A DNA stretch of 34,940 bases from Chloroflexota bacterium (GCA_012522475.1 JAAYKH010000056.1:1-34940); one strand, 5' to 3'. Counted from the first letter of the stretch, positions 17,088-25,981 are shown. A program made the numbers and translations. The notes: generated by a model from the letters alone, not told the origin.

Positions 17088-17240
17088 AAGACTCTTTCTT
17101 GAGGACGTAGGGTGTGCGGTGTCTTTCCGCACACCATTCTCTCGATAATATATGTGGTGCGCACAAAAAGCCGTGCGCACCCTACGTTTGTAGGATGTAC
17201 GATGTTTTTCCACACACGATTATTGCGAGCGCATTTATAA
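17088..17240 (+). repeat. REP-like palindromes upstream of the RAYT gene (left part of array)
   Basis: A linker-like TTTCTTGAGG (from about 17092) precedes one full composite unit at 17107-17185. It consists of GTAGGGTGTGCGG/CCGCACACC as hairpin A, a 16-18-nt spacer, and GGTGCGCAC/GTGCGCACC as hairpin B, ending CACCCTAC. The outer GTAGGGTG and CACCCTAC are inverted copies of each other. A second, degenerate A half begins at 17190 and stops just before the transposase start at 17248. Confidence 0.85.
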
Positions 17241-17247
17241 TCATATT

Positions 17248-17799
17248 ATGCCAGAATATAGACGGGTCCTGATTCCGGGAGGGGTGTATTTCTTTACCTT
17301 GGTCACCTATGAACGGCGAAAAATATTTTCATCGCCAATCGCGCGAAAGCTGTTTTTCAAAGCCGTCGAGCATGTTCATTCGTATCATCCTTTTACGATA
17401 ATCGCATATTATCTCTTACCTGATCATATTCACTTTATCTGGCAGATGCCTGAAAACGAATGTGATTATTCAAAGCGGATCAGTGCGATCAAACGCCGTT
17501 TTACAATTTTATATCGGCAGTACGTTACTGTTCCTTTGCCAGAAAACGAGTCAAGAATTAAAAGGAGGGAATCAACTGTCTGGCAGCGTCGATTTTGGGA
17601 GCATTACATCCGAGATCAGAAAGATTTAGACCAACATCTTGATTATCTTCATTACAACCCCGTCAAACATGGCCTTGTTGATCAGGTCAAGGATTGGAAG
17701 GCATCCAGTTTTTCGCGTTACGTGAAATTAGGATATTATGATCTGGATTGGGGTGGAAAATACCCAATTAATGATTATAAGATAAATTTTGGCGAATGA
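17248..17799 (+). CDS. REP-associated tyrosine transposase (RAYT, Y1 HUH family)
   Basis: This 183-residue protein is of the Y1 transposase superfamily (IS200-like fold). It has the opening beta strand GGVYFFTLVTYERR, the metal-binding HUH motif LLPDHIHFIW (His60, His62), and the C-terminal helix signature QRRFWEHYIRDQKDLDQHL and DYLHYNPVKHGLV typical of RAYTs. Tyr120 in FWEHYI is the likely nucleophile, by family position. RAYTs cut single-stranded REP hairpins and are thought to spread them; they are domesticated and usually single-copy. It lies inside an array of such palindromes, which is the expected arrangement. The gene is more AT-rich than its neighbours. All key residues are present. 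Confidence 0.92.
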   Translation: MPEYRRVLIPGGVYFFTLVTYERRKIFSSPIARKLFFKAVEHVHSYHPFTIIAYYLLPDHIHFIWQMPENECDYSKRISAIKRRFTILYRQYVTVPLPENESRIKRRESTVWQRRFWEHYIRDQKDLDQHLDYLHYNPVKHGLVDQVKDWKASSFSRYVKLGYYDLDWGGKYPINDYKINFGE

Positions 17800-17823
17800 T
17801 CTTGCAAATTTGTCATGGGCATT

Positions 17824-18313
17824 GTAGGGTGTGTGGTGTTTTTCCACGCACCATTGTTTTGATGGGGTAGGTTGGTGCGCACAAAAGCAGTGTGCACCTA
17901 CGGTTAATAGATTTCTTGAGGTCGTAGGATGTGCGGTGTGGTTTCGCACACATTATTTTATTTTGATGCGGTATGTTGGTGTGCACAAAAAGCTGTGTGC
18001 ACCCTACTTTAATAGACTTCTTGAGGTCGTAGGGTGTGCGGTATATTTCCGTACACGATTATTGTGAGTTTTGCTGCGATGTTTGGTGTGCACAAAAAGC
18101 CGTGCACACCCTACGGGTAATAGATTTCTTGGGGTTGTAGGGTGTGTGGCGTCTTTCTACACACCATTATTTTGATGAGGTACTTTGTGGTGCGCACAAA
18201 AGGCTGTGCGCACCCTACTAATAGATTTATTGGGATTGTATGTTTTGATGGGATGTGTTGGTACGCGCAAAAGACCGTGTGCATTCCATGCTTTAATAGA
18301 TTTCTTGAGTGCG
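17824..18313 (+). repeat. Tandem array of composite REP palindromes downstream of RAYT
   Basis: Four full units start at 17824, 17924, 18029 and 18137, with periods of 99-108 nt, and a degenerate B-only unit follows at about 18236-18300. Each unit has hairpin A (GTAGGGTGTGCGG...CCGCACACCAT), a spacer often containing TTTTGATG, and hairpin B (GGTGCGCACAAAAAGC...GTGCGCACCCTAC). Units are joined by a conserved linker close to TAATAGATTTCTTGAGGTC. Paired changes occur in the stems (for example GTGCGCAC against GTGTGCAC), so the fold is conserved more than the sequence. Open frames here are artefacts of the repeats. Confidence 0.9.
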
Positions 18314-18336
18314 GTGCAATAGAGCCATTTAGAGCT

Positions 18337-19152
18337 TTAAGCAGAGCAGCGCTGGCAGGATTTGTGGACCAGCAGAGCGCCCAAATAGGTGACCCCGGCG
18401 ATTAGGATGATGGTGGCACCTGAAGTCAGGTTGAAAAAGAAGGACAGCAACAGGCCGCCGGTGGTGAACACCAGGCTCAGGGCCATGGCCAGCCACATGA
18501 TGTGTTTCATGTGTTTAAGGAATAAGGCGCCAATCGCGGCGGGGACGGTCAGCAGAGCGATGATCATGATCAAACCTACCACGCGCATCAGCATCACCAC
18601 TGCCAGACCAATCATGGCGACCAGAGCAACATAGAGCAGGTCAACCGGCAGGTTGCGTACCCGGGCAAAGGATTCATCAAAGGCGACTGCCTGAAGTTCC
18701 TTGTAGAATAAAACTACGAAAATGAGCACTAAAAGGTTCACGGCCAGCATCATCCACAAATCAGCCTGGGTGACCGCCAAGATACTGCCAAAAAGATAGC
18801 TCATCAGGTCCGCTTTGTAACCAGGGGTCATATCGGCAAAAATGATACCCACTGCCATACCGATGGCCCACATGACGCCGATGAGAGTATCCTGCCGCTG
18901 GCGCGTCTGACGCTGGACGTAGCCCATTAAATATGAAGCGATCAAACTGAAGGCAACTGCGCCCAGCATGGGGGTCACACCCAGGTAAAAGGCCAGTCCT
19001 ACACCGCCATAGGCTGTGTGGGCGACGCCCCCTGAAATAAACACCATCCGTTTGAGGACCACCAGGGTTCCGATGATTCCACAGGCCAGGCTGACCAGAG
19101 CGCCGGCCATCAGGGCGTTGCGCATAAAGCCGTAGCTGAGTAATTCCGCCAT
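18337..19152 (-). CDS. znuB: Zinc ABC transporter permease (ZnuB/MntB family)
   Basis: The 271-residue protein is a membrane subunit of the ABC-3 metal-importer family, with about eight hydrophobic helices and the family motifs GGVAHTAYGGVGLAFYLG (about 38-55) and VVGLIMIIALLTVPAAIG (about 207-224). Its ATG overlaps the stop of the ATPase gene (TAATG) and has AAGGAG seven bases upstream. With the ATPase and the binding lipoprotein it forms a zinc (possibly manganese) importer. Zinc is favoured because the operon begins with a Zur-like regulator and the binding protein has a histidine-rich loop. Confidence 0.92.
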   Translation of the reverse strand: MAELLSYGFMRNALMAGALVSLACGIIGTLVVLKRMVFISGGVAHTAYGGVGLAFYLGVTPMLGAVAFSLIASYLMGYVQRQTRQRQDTLIGVMWAIGMAVGIIFADMTPGYKADLMSYLFGSILAVTQADLWMMLAVNLLVLIFVVLFYKELQAVAFDESFARVRNLPVDLLYVALVAMIGLAVVMLMRVVGLIMIIALLTVPAAIGALFLKHMKHIMWLAMALSLVFTTGGLLLSFFFNLTSGATIILIAGVTYLGALLVHKSCQRCSA

Positions 19153-19955
19153 TATTTTTCTCCTTCGTGTTCAGCCAGCACGCGATGAGGTAACCCGTGG
19201 GCGATCAAATCCACCGGGCAACCATAGGTGGCGCTCAGCATGTCATCGGTGATCTGTTTTTCACCATGGTAATGCAGGTTTCGGTTCAAACAGCCGATGG
19301 TTTTGACATAGCTTGAGATGACATTCAAATCGTGCGTCACCAAAAAAATCGCCACGCCTTCCTTGTTGATCTTGTACAACAATTCGTAGATGTGAGTGCG
19401 TGCTTCGATATCGACGCTGACAGTCGGCTCATCCAGCACCAACAGGCGCGGATCTGAAGCCAGGGCCCGAGCGATATAAACCCGCTGACGCTGTCCGCCT
19501 GAAAGCTCGCGAATGGCCCGGTCTTGATAATCGAGCAGGTCTACCCAGACCAGGCGCTCTTCGACAACCCTGTCATCTTCTGCAGAGTAGGGCTTGAACA
19601 GGCGCTTATTACTCAGGCGCCCCATTCTGACCACATCGCGCACGCTGATGGGAAATTCAGCATCGTATTCGGCAAATTGGGGCACATAGCCGATGTGCTG
19701 CCGGCCCTTTTCAGGCGGCTCACCCATCACCTGGATGGTGCCGCTTTTCGGCTGGAGTAAGCCAAGAATGACCCGAAGCAGGGTCGTCTTCCCGCCACCG
19801 TTGGGCCCGATCAACCCGATGAAATCGTCCTGTTCGATGGTCAGGTTGATGTCTTCCAGTATGGTTTCGTGACGATAACCGGCAGATAGATTTTTGATTT
19901 CAACCAGCGGTTGTGGGGTTTTGAGCGTATCAGCGATGATCATTATTTTTTCCAT
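19152..19955 (-). CDS. znuC: Zinc ABC transporter ATP-binding protein
   Basis: The ATPase of the metal importer has Walker A GPNGGGKTTLL, signature LSGGQRQRVYIA, Walker B LLVLDEPTVSVD and the switch histidine in VTHDLN. The frame opens from TTG 19970; ATG 19955 is chosen, but ATG 19943 is also possible and no start has a clear SD. The product is about 267 residues. It drives import through the permease encoded immediately downstream and lies 40-55 nt after the lipoprotein gene. Its C-terminal extension (about 45 residues, LNRNLHYHGEKQITDDMLSATYG) is normal for this family. Confidence 0.94.
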   Translation of the reverse strand: MEKIMIIADTLKTPQPLVEIKNLSAGYRHETILEDINLTIEQDDFIGLIGPNGGGKTTLLRVILGLLQPKSGTIQVMGEPPEKGRQHIGYVPQFAEYDAEFPISVRDVVRMGRLSNKRLFKPYSAEDDRVVEERLVWVDLLDYQDRAIRELSGGQRQRVYIARALASDPRLLVLDEPTVSVDIEARTHIYELLYKINKEGVAIFLVTHDLNVISSYVKTIGCLNRNLHYHGEKQITDDMLSATYGCPVDLIAHGLPHRVLAEHEGEK

Positions 19956-20009
19956 TACTTGTTTTTGCAATCTTTTATCAGGCGTTAAAAGACCTGTTGT
20001 TTAAGGAAA

Positions 20010-20945
20010 TTAATTTTCCAGGGCGGCGGCAAAAGCATGGGCTACCAGTTCCAGGTTGGTCAACCAATCCCGTGCCAGGGGGTCTACCACCGCGACCTCG
20101 GCGTTGATCTCTGCGGCGATTGCTTTTGCGCTGGCGGTGCTATGCGTGGGCTGGATGAAAATCACGCGAATATTTTCCTCCTGGGCGATGGTGATAAGGG
20201 CAGCCATGTCACTGGCGCTGGGCTCCTGACCGCCGATCTGGACAGGGATTTGCTCGAGGTTGTATTGCGCAGCAAAATAGCCCCAGGCGGGGTGGAATAC
20301 CACAAAAGCCCGCCGCCCAAGTCCGACGAGCAAGCCCTCAAGTTGGGCATCCAATTTTTCAATATCGGCCATCAGGGCATTGAAATTGGCCTGGAATGCA
20401 TCTGTATGTTCGGGCATGTGGGCGGAAAGGGCGTTAAGGATGTTTTTGGCGATCACTTTCGCGTTAGCGGGCGCCAGCCAGATATGAGGGTCGAGCCCGC
20501 TTTCATGATTGTGTTCGATCTGATCTGTGTCGGCCTTTTCAGTTGCGTGATGATCGTGCGGGTCGGTCAGGGGAATACGCTGGATACCCTCGGCACTATC
20601 GATAAAGCGCATCTGCGGGTTGGTTTCTCGCAAACGCGGCAGCCAGGCATCTTCGTATTCGGTGCCGATGGTAAAAAATAACGCTGAATGGCTCAGCGCC
20701 CGCATTTGTTCGGGTTTGGGCTCATAGGTGTGTGGGTCTTCACCCGGGCCGACCATCACGTTGACCGCTACGGCATCCCCACCGATGCGCTCCACAAAAT
20801 AAGCCTGAGGTAAAATACTGACGGTGACCAGCACGTGAACCTCATCTGCTGACCCCTGGTTGACCCCTGGCGTGCATCCTATGAGAAAGAGGATCAATAC
20901 AGCGACCAGAGCGAATTTCCTTGAGGTTTTATGTTTTCTAATCAC
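20010..20945 (-). CDS. znuA: Zinc-binding lipoprotein of the ABC importer (ZnuA-like)
   Basis: The start is GTG 20945, inside the 3' end of the zur gene (8-nt overlap). The N-terminus is a lipoprotein signal with lipobox LIGC (Cys24). It is a cluster A-I solute-binding protein, with His72 in GEDPHTYEPKP, the DPHIWLAP segment (His154) and the FHPAWGYFA segment as metal ligands. A charged loop between residues 130 and 147 carries several histidines (DPHDHHATEKADTDQIEHNH), a mark of zinc rather than manganese binders. It is anchored outside the membrane and hands zinc to the permease. Length (311) is normal. Confidence 0.94.
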   Translation of the reverse strand: MIRKHKTSRKFALVAVLILFLIGCTPGVNQGSADEVHVLVTVSILPQAYFVERIGGDAVAVNVMVGPGEDPHTYEPKPEQMRALSHSALFFTIGTEYEDAWLPRLRETNPQMRFIDSAEGIQRIPLTDPHDHHATEKADTDQIEHNHESGLDPHIWLAPANAKVIAKNILNALSAHMPEHTDAFQANFNALMADIEKLDAQLEGLLVGLGRRAFVVFHPAWGYFAAQYNLEQIPVQIGGQEPSASDMAALITIAQEENIRVIFIQPTHSTASAKAIAAEINAEVAVVDPLARDWLTNLELVAHAFAAALEN

Positions 20946-21369
20946 GGATATCCGTTTTCCTTTGACAGTCGGGGCACAGACCAGAAAATTGCAGCAGGTG
21001 TTCGTTGATCGTAAAACCGGTTTCTTCTTCGATGTGGGTAATCAGGGATGAGAGGTCCTCTACCCCGCTGAATTCCACCGTTGCATCACAGCTATGACAC
21101 ACCAGGTGGTGATGATGACCGGGTGAAGCCAGCACATACCCCTGACATTCACTGTGACCATGTACTCGCCGGACTAACCCCAGCTCGGTGAATAGTTCCA
21201 GGGTGCGATAAACCGACACCAGCCCGATTTCCTCGTTAGCGTCCAGGGAACGCTGGTGGATAGCCTGTGGCGAAAGCGAGGTATCTGCCCTTTCCAGCAC
21301 CGAGATGATCGCCCGGCGCGGGTGGGTTAGCCTGAGCCCCTTCTGGTTGAGTTTTTCCTGCCAATCCAT
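20938..21369 (-). CDS. zur: Fur-family zinc uptake regulator (Zur)
   Basis: ATG 21369 is preferred over the in-frame TTG 21375, as AAGGA lies six bases before it. The 143-residue protein has the winged helix (LTHPRRAIISVLE; VSVYRTLELFTELGLV), the regulatory histidine cluster GHHHHLVCHSC and a second CxxC (CPDC), which together give the structural Cys4 zinc site plus a His-based sensory site. It heads the importer operon, overlapping znuA by 8 nt, and a palindrome covers its own start region. This supports zinc-dependent autoregulation. Fur or PerR function is less likely given the genes controlled. The stop codon is TAG. Confidence 0.92.
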   Translation of the reverse strand: MDWQEKLNQKGLRLTHPRRAIISVLERADTSLSPQAIHQRSLDANEEIGLVSVYRTLELFTELGLVRRVHGHSECQGYVLASPGHHHHLVCHSCDATVEFSGVEDLSSLITHIEEETGFTINEHLLQFSGLCPDCQRKTDIRD

Positions 21370-21373
21370 GACC

Positions 21374-21406
21374 AATCCTTATTGAAAAATATTTTCAATA
21401 AGGATT
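21374..21406 (-). promoter_or_regulatory. Zur operator: perfect 15-bp inverted repeat
   Basis: AATCCTTATTGAAAA (21374-21388) and TTTTCAATAAGGATT (21392-21406) are exact reverse complements around ATA. The core TGAAAA-n3-TTTTCA is the same pattern as the actinobacterial Zur box. It overlaps the ribosome-binding region of zur, so repression could act on transcription and possibly on translation. Confidence 0.85.
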
Positions 21407-21580
21407 CTACCGAATTGAAACTGAACAGTCAAGCTGATGAATTCAAACTTGGGCATTTGGTGACAATCGACAGTGAGCAGTTTTCAACGATCAGCTACCA
21501 GAGAATAAAGGCCGCTTTTCAGCTGCCATTTACCGTTCACCAGCATCAGTTTTCCCGTATAATTGAGGTAGGATAAGGCC

Positions 21581-23491
21581 ATGTCAGTTGTTGATGAAAT
21601 TAAAGCCAGGTTAGATATTGTCGATATCGTCTCCGAGACAGTAAATTTGCGGCATTCGGGGAAGAATTACACCGGGTTTTGCCCCTTCCACACCAATACT
21701 AAAACGCCGGCATTTGCTGTGTTTCCCGATTCACAATCCTGGCGCTGTTTTGGCCAGTGCAATGAGGGCGGCGATATCTTCAATTTTGTGATGAAGCGCG
21801 AGGGTTGGGATTTTCCTGAAGCCCTGCGCCACCTGGCAGAGCGCGCTGGCGTAATACTGCAAGAATTTACCCCTGAAGAGCAAGAACAGGTTGAAGAGAA
21901 CGATCGTCTGCGCGAGATTCTCAGCATGGCAGTGACTTTCTTTCAGCATCAATTGCGTAACACGCCCGCGGGGCAGGCTGCCCTGGACTATCTCTATGGC
22001 CGTAAATTGACCGATGAGACCATCGACACGTTTGCACTGGGGTATGCGCCCGATTCGTGGGAGGCCCTCACCAGTTATTTAACCTCACGCCAGGTCTCTC
22101 CTGAAGACCTGATCAACGCAGGACTGGTCTCTGAACGGGAGGATGGTGGGGTGTACGACCGTTTCAGGCACCGTCTGGTGATTCCCATCCGCGACCAACA
22201 GGGGCGCATGGCTGGCTTTGGTGGTCGGGTTCTCCGTGAGGAGGATGTTCCTAAATATCTCAACTCTCCGAAAACCCCTGTTTTCGATAAAGGGCACCTG
22301 CTATATGGGTTGGATATGGCCCGCAGAGAGATCCGCATGCAGGACCAGGTGGTGATTGTAGAAGGCTACTTGGATGTGATTGGCCCCTACCAGGCGGGTT
22401 TTAAAAACTGTGTTTCTGCAATGGGTACTGCCCTGACGGAAGACCAGTTCCGCCTGATCAAACGCTATTCGCGTCGGATTGTCCTGGCGCTTGATGCTGA
22501 TGCTGCTGGACAGCGTGCTACCCTGCGCGGTCTCGAGATGGCCCGGCAGTCTATGGATCGGGAAGGCGAACTGTTTTTTGATTCGCGTGGATTGATGGGT
22601 ATCGAGGGGCGAATCAAGGCTGATATCCGGGTGACAACCCTGCCTGAAGGCCTTGACCCGGACGAGATCGCCCTGGAAGACCCCGATCGTTGGGCAGAAC
22701 TCATCAAAGATGCCAACCCGGTCGTAATCCACGTGATGGAAACCCTAGCGCAACGCGAAGACCTTGACGACCCCAAAACCAAGGAGGAGATTGCCACGCA
22801 GGTTTTACCGTTAATTGAAGATGTCAGGGGCAGTGTAGAACGGGAGGCTTACCGTCAGCGGTTGGCCCGCTTGCTAAAGGTTGATGAGCGCGCCCTGGTC
22901 AGGCGCGCGACTGGAAGGCCGCCGCGCCGACGTGGGCCTTATCGACCTGCTCAAGAACCTGCCATAGATGTTGTCAGGACACACCTGGCGCCTCACCGCC
23001 AGCTTGAGCGGGGCTGCCTGCTGGCATTGCTTTCAGACCCCACCCTGTTAAATTTTGTCGATCGGGCTTTCAGGGGCTTTGAGCTGGGCTGTATTCACTT
23101 TGAAGATTTTTCTCACACTGATCATCGTGAATTATTCAAACTGGTGAAAGAATCCATTGATCAAGAAACAGAAGACCCGCTGAATTTCATCCATACGCGC
23201 GCACCCGTCGAGATGATTGAGGCGTTCCTCGAAAATGCACCTGAAGAGAAGTATCCCGACTGGCGCATTCAATCAGCAGACCCGAAATTAGAGGCATTAT
23301 TGCGCATGTTCATTCGCTTGCGGCGGGTTCGAATTGACGAGGGCTTGGATCAACTGGTTTTCCTTCAAACCCAGGAAGAGGACGAGCCCGGGGAAATCAT
23401 GCTCGATTTTAAAAAGACCGCCCTGGATTTCGCCCAGGCCCGGGCAAAACTGGATCAGGCTTTCCATCAATCTTTTTCTAAACTAAAATAA
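21581..23491 (+). CDS. dnaG: DNA primase
   Basis: The 636-residue protein lays RNA primers for replication. It has a CHC2 zinc finger near the N-terminus (Cys34, His37, Cys56, Cys60; CPFH...CFGQC), where the last pair is spaced Cys-x3-Cys instead of the more usual Cys-x2-Cys. The DnaG catalytic core and TOPRIM fold follow, with [10 protein letters not shown] and [13 protein letters not shown] supplying the acidic metal-binding residues. A C-terminal helicase-interaction region (about 470-636) completes it. ATG 21581 has AGGATAAGG just before it, and a TATAAT lies at 21558-21563. The sigma-factor gene starts 5 nt after its stop, the classic dnaG-rpoD part of the macromolecular synthesis operon. 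Confidence 0.96.
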   Translation: MSVVDEIKARLDIVDIVSETVNLRHSGKNYTGFCPFHTNTKTPAFAVFPDSQSWRCFGQCNEGGDIFNFVMKREGWDFPEALRHLAERAGVILQEFTPEEQEQVEENDRLREILSMAVTFFQHQLRNTPAGQAALDYLYGRKLTDETIDTFALGYAPDSWEALTSYLTSRQVSPEDLINAGLVSEREDGGVYDRFRHRLVIPIRDQQGRMAGFGGRVLREEDVPKYLNSPKTPVFDKGHLLYGLDMARREIRMQDQVVIVEGYLDVIGPYQAGFKNCVSAMGTALTEDQFRLIKRYSRRIVLALDADAAGQRATLRGLEMARQSMDREGELFFDSRGLMGIEGRIKADIRVTTLPEGLDPDEIALEDPDRWAELIKDANPVVIHVMETLAQREDLDDPKTKEEIATQVLPLIEDVRGSVEREAYRQRLARLLKVDERALVRRATGRPPRRRGPYRPAQEPAIDVVRTHLAPHRQLERGCLLALLSDPTLLNFVDRAFRGFELGCIHFEDFSHTDHRELFKLVKESIDQETEDPLNFIHTRAPVEMIEAFLENAPEEKYPDWRIQSADPKLEALLRMFIRLRRVRIDEGLDQLVFLQTQEEDEPGEIMLDFKKTALDFAQARAKLDQAFHQSFSKLK

Positions 23492-23496
23492 CGGCC

Positions 23497-24960
23497 ATGA
23501 CTGAAAACGGATCGGACCGAGCACGACCTGAACAATCTCACCTGGACAGTCGCGAGGCGAGCTCCTCTTTGGCTGATGGTGATGCTGCCTTCAGCAAGCA
23601 GAATGACCCGGTCAGATTGTATATGCGCGAAATTGGGCGCACCGACCTGCTGAACGCTGATGATGAATTTTGGCTTTCCAGTCAAATGAAGGCCCAGGAC
23701 CTGGTAGAAACGTTGGCCGGACAACTTACGGCATCAACACAGGGAGAGAAGACGGTATTAATGCTGGCAGTTATTGATGAAACCCTGGCGCTTAATCGTA
23801 CATTGAGAGGGTTGGTTCGAAAAAAACAGGTCAGCATGCCAGATTTAAGCCAGATGGTGATGGAAACACAAAAGCTAAGGCAAACCTGGCAGAGCGATGA
23901 ACCTTTATATTTGCGCAAATTTTTTGAAACCAATTTTTGGAGACCCGATCAAAAAGATAAGGAAGATAAGATTTTAATAGACCAAATTTACCGGTTATAC
24001 CTTTGCTTGTATGCCATGCCGCCGGTACTTGTACAAAAATTAGAAACGCATCTGACGCAAAGGGCCAAGCTGCCGGGACAGATGTTCTTTAAAAACAATC
24101 TGCCAGCGGTAGAAACGCTGGAAGAAAATTTTACAAAAATCGATTTTCTGAACGGTGAAGCCCATCAGGTGTTAACTGTGGCGAACCTTCGCCTGGTGGT
24201 CAGTGTTGCAAAACGATATATGAACCGCGGGATTTCCTTTCTTGACCTGATCCAGGAAGGGAACCTGGGCTTACTGCGGGCGGTACAAAAATTTGATCCG
24301 ACCCTGGGCTTTAAGTTCAGTACCTATGCCACCTGGTGGATCCGGCAGTCGATCAGCCGGTATATTGCAGAGCATTCGCGTACGATTCGCATCCCGGTGC
24401 ATCTGTATGAATCGATCTCGCGTGTTTTACGAATTCAGCACACATTGACGCAATCTTTAGGGCGTGAGCCGAACCTTGAAGAGATGGCTCTTGAATCGGA
24501 GTTTATCGACGATAGCACAGCCAAAACGATTCAACGCGCGCTAGCTGAAAATATTCCTCTGGATGCCCCGCAAACAGCCATCCTGGAAGATGCGATGAGT
24601 AAGATCAGTCAAATCCTCAAGGTCAGTGAAGAACCGATCTCCCTGGAAAGACCGGTCGGTGATGAAGAAAACAGTACCCTGGCGGATTTCATCGAAGACC
24701 AGGAGGCGATTGTGCCCGTAGACGAGATAGACAAGGACGTATTACGAGAACAGATTAGAAGCTCGCTGTCATCTTTGTCTGAGCGCGAACGCTAGGTCTT
24801 GGAACGGCGGTTTGGGCTGATTAATGGGCATAACCAGAGCCTGGAGGAGGTCAGCCAGTATTTCAATGTGTCGCGTGAGCGCATTCGCCAGATTGAAGCC
24901 AAAGCACTGCGTAAACTGCGTCACCCCAGCCGCAGCAGCGGCTTGCGTGATTTCCTTTAG
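23497..24960 (+). CDS. rpoD: Primary-type sigma-70 factor interrupted by in-frame UAG before region 4.2
   Basis: The frame runs 432 codons, meets TAG at 24793-24795, and continues in the same frame for 54 more codons to a second TAG at 24958-24960. Before the stop: region 1.2 ([11 protein letters not shown], about 30-40), region 2 ([46 protein letters not shown]) and region 3. After it: VLERRFGL and the region 4.2 helix-turn-helix with [20 protein letters not shown]. Homologues have a residue such as Gln, Glu or Lys at the amber position; CAG to TAG is one transition. A 432-residue product would lack -35 recognition. UAG is a normal stop for zur and the VOC gene, so general reassignment is unlikely. 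Sequencing error, a real nonsense mutation and readthrough all remain possible. Confidence 0.85.
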
Positions 24961-25053
24961 TTGATAGGACCATGTTTCTATGTTCGCCCTAAAGCATACA
25001 CCTGCGATGAAGCGGATCTACCAAACGCTGCCTGGTGGTGGCGAAGGTGAGGA

Positions 25054-25380
25054 ATGGAACAACTTTACGAGCGCATCTACGCGCTGGTGCGCCTGATTCC
25101 ACCCGGCAAAGTGACCACCTACGGGCGGGTTGCCGAGCTGGTAGGCGGCTGTACTGCACGTATGGTCGGCTATGCCATGGCGGCCCTGAAACACCGATCT
25201 TTTCCCGATGTGCCCTGGCAACGGGTGATTAACGCCCAGGGGAAGATCAGCATTCGCGGTGACGGTTTTGGGCATATCGTTCAGCGTGCACTTTTGGAGG
25301 AAGAAGGCGTGTTATTTGACGCAGATGGTCGGGTTGATTTTTCTAAATTTGGCTGGTCTGGCCCGGATGGAATCTATTAA
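25054..25380 (+). CDS. Alkyltransferase-like protein (ATL; MGMT-family lacking catalytic Cys)
   Basis: The 108-residue protein corresponds to the DNA-binding domain of O6-alkylguanine-DNA alkyltransferase: TTYGRVAELV and ARMVGYAM are the helix and arginine-finger region, but the active site PCHRV is replaced by PWQRV, with Trp55 where the acceptor Cys belongs. ATL proteins bind O6-alkylguanine without repairing it and recruit nucleotide excision repair (known for E. coli YbaZ and yeast Atl1). AAGG lies six bases before ATG 25054. It follows the sigma-factor gene by 93 nt on the same strand. Confidence 0.93.
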   Translation: MEQLYERIYALVRLIPPGKVTTYGRVAELVGGCTARMVGYAMAALKHRSFPDVPWQRVINAQGKISIRGDGFGHIVQRALLEEEGVLFDADGRVDFSKFGWSGPDGIY

Positions 25381-25442
25381 TCGTCAGGGCAGGCTTCGTT
25401 TACCCAGGTTTGTGCATATTTCTTAAGTGAAGATAAAAACCA

Positions 25443-25799
25443 ATGACAGGGACTTCAATTAACCAAATTATTTTGTTTGTTAGAAACATGGCGGCAGAGG
25501 TACATTTCTACCGGGACATAATGGGGTTAGAACTCCGCTTTCCAGGCGCGATGGAAGACTATAGCAATGCGTTGTGGGTTGAATTTGACGCCGGAGGATG
25601 TTCACTGGCTTTACATGGTGGTGCGGATGAAGCGCCAAGTCAACAGCATCAGATTGTCTTTCGGGTGGATGACCTTGAACGGACCCGGAACGAGTTGCTG
25701 AACGCCGGGATTGAAATCGGCGAAATCCGTCTTTTGGAAGATGGTAAGCCGGCAGCCAAAGGCATTGACCCCGAAGGGCACCCCTTCACAATTCGTTAG
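25443..25799 (+). CDS. Glyoxalase/VOC-superfamily protein
   Basis: This 118-residue protein is a single VOC module pair: INQIILFVRNMAAEVHFYRDIMGLEL opens the first beta-alpha-beta unit, and QIVFRVDDLERTRNELLNAGIEI with GIDPEGHPFTIR forms the second. Possible metal ligands are His59 and a conserved acidic residue, but no full glyoxalase I ligand set is evident. It could be a dioxygenase-like, isomerase-like or binding protein; function is not assignable. SD is weak (GAAG). The stop is TAG, showing that UAG terminates normally here. Confidence 0.8.
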   Translation: MTGTSINQIILFVRNMAAEVHFYRDIMGLELRFPGAMEDYSNALWVEFDAGGCSLALHGGADEAPSQQHQIVFRVDDLERTRNELLNAGIEIGEIRLLEDGKPAAKGIDPEGHPFTIR

Positions 25800-25915
25800 A
25801 CACGTTTGCCAGGCCGGCCTTAACCTTTGAACCGGCGCCTAATTGGCGGTCTGGAGCTGATCAGCAGGGCGCTGATGGATTTAAACCCATGAGTGCTTAA
25901 GTTCAAATCTGGCTA

Positions 25916-25924
25916 TGTTATAAT
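25916..25924 (+). promoter_or_regulatory. Extended -10 promoter element for the PurA-like gene
   Basis: TGT followed by TATAAT (25919-25924) gives an extended -10 element, with no clear -35 box. It lies 58 nt before the start codon at 25982. Confidence 0.55.
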
Positions 25925-25981
25925 CGGGGCTTGGCTTGTAATCTGGCATGTATTAACTTGAAGAACGGAAAGGTAACAGAA

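Noticed and set aside
17824-18313. CRISPR array
   Set aside because: The repeats are palindromic pairs with conserved linkers instead of unique spacers, and no cas genes are near.
17831-18405. Open frames of 78 and 87 codons within the repeat array
   Set aside because: They are made of the palindromic units and repeat the same peptide pattern; they are repeat artefacts.
21382-21576. 64-codon plus-strand frame between zur and dnaG
   Set aside because: It starts at TTG inside the Zur palindrome, lacks an SD and has no recognisable protein character.
24793-24795. UAG read as pyrrolysine or reassigned to an amino acid genome-wide
   Set aside because: Other genes in the window end naturally at UAG, and no pyrrolysine genes are present.
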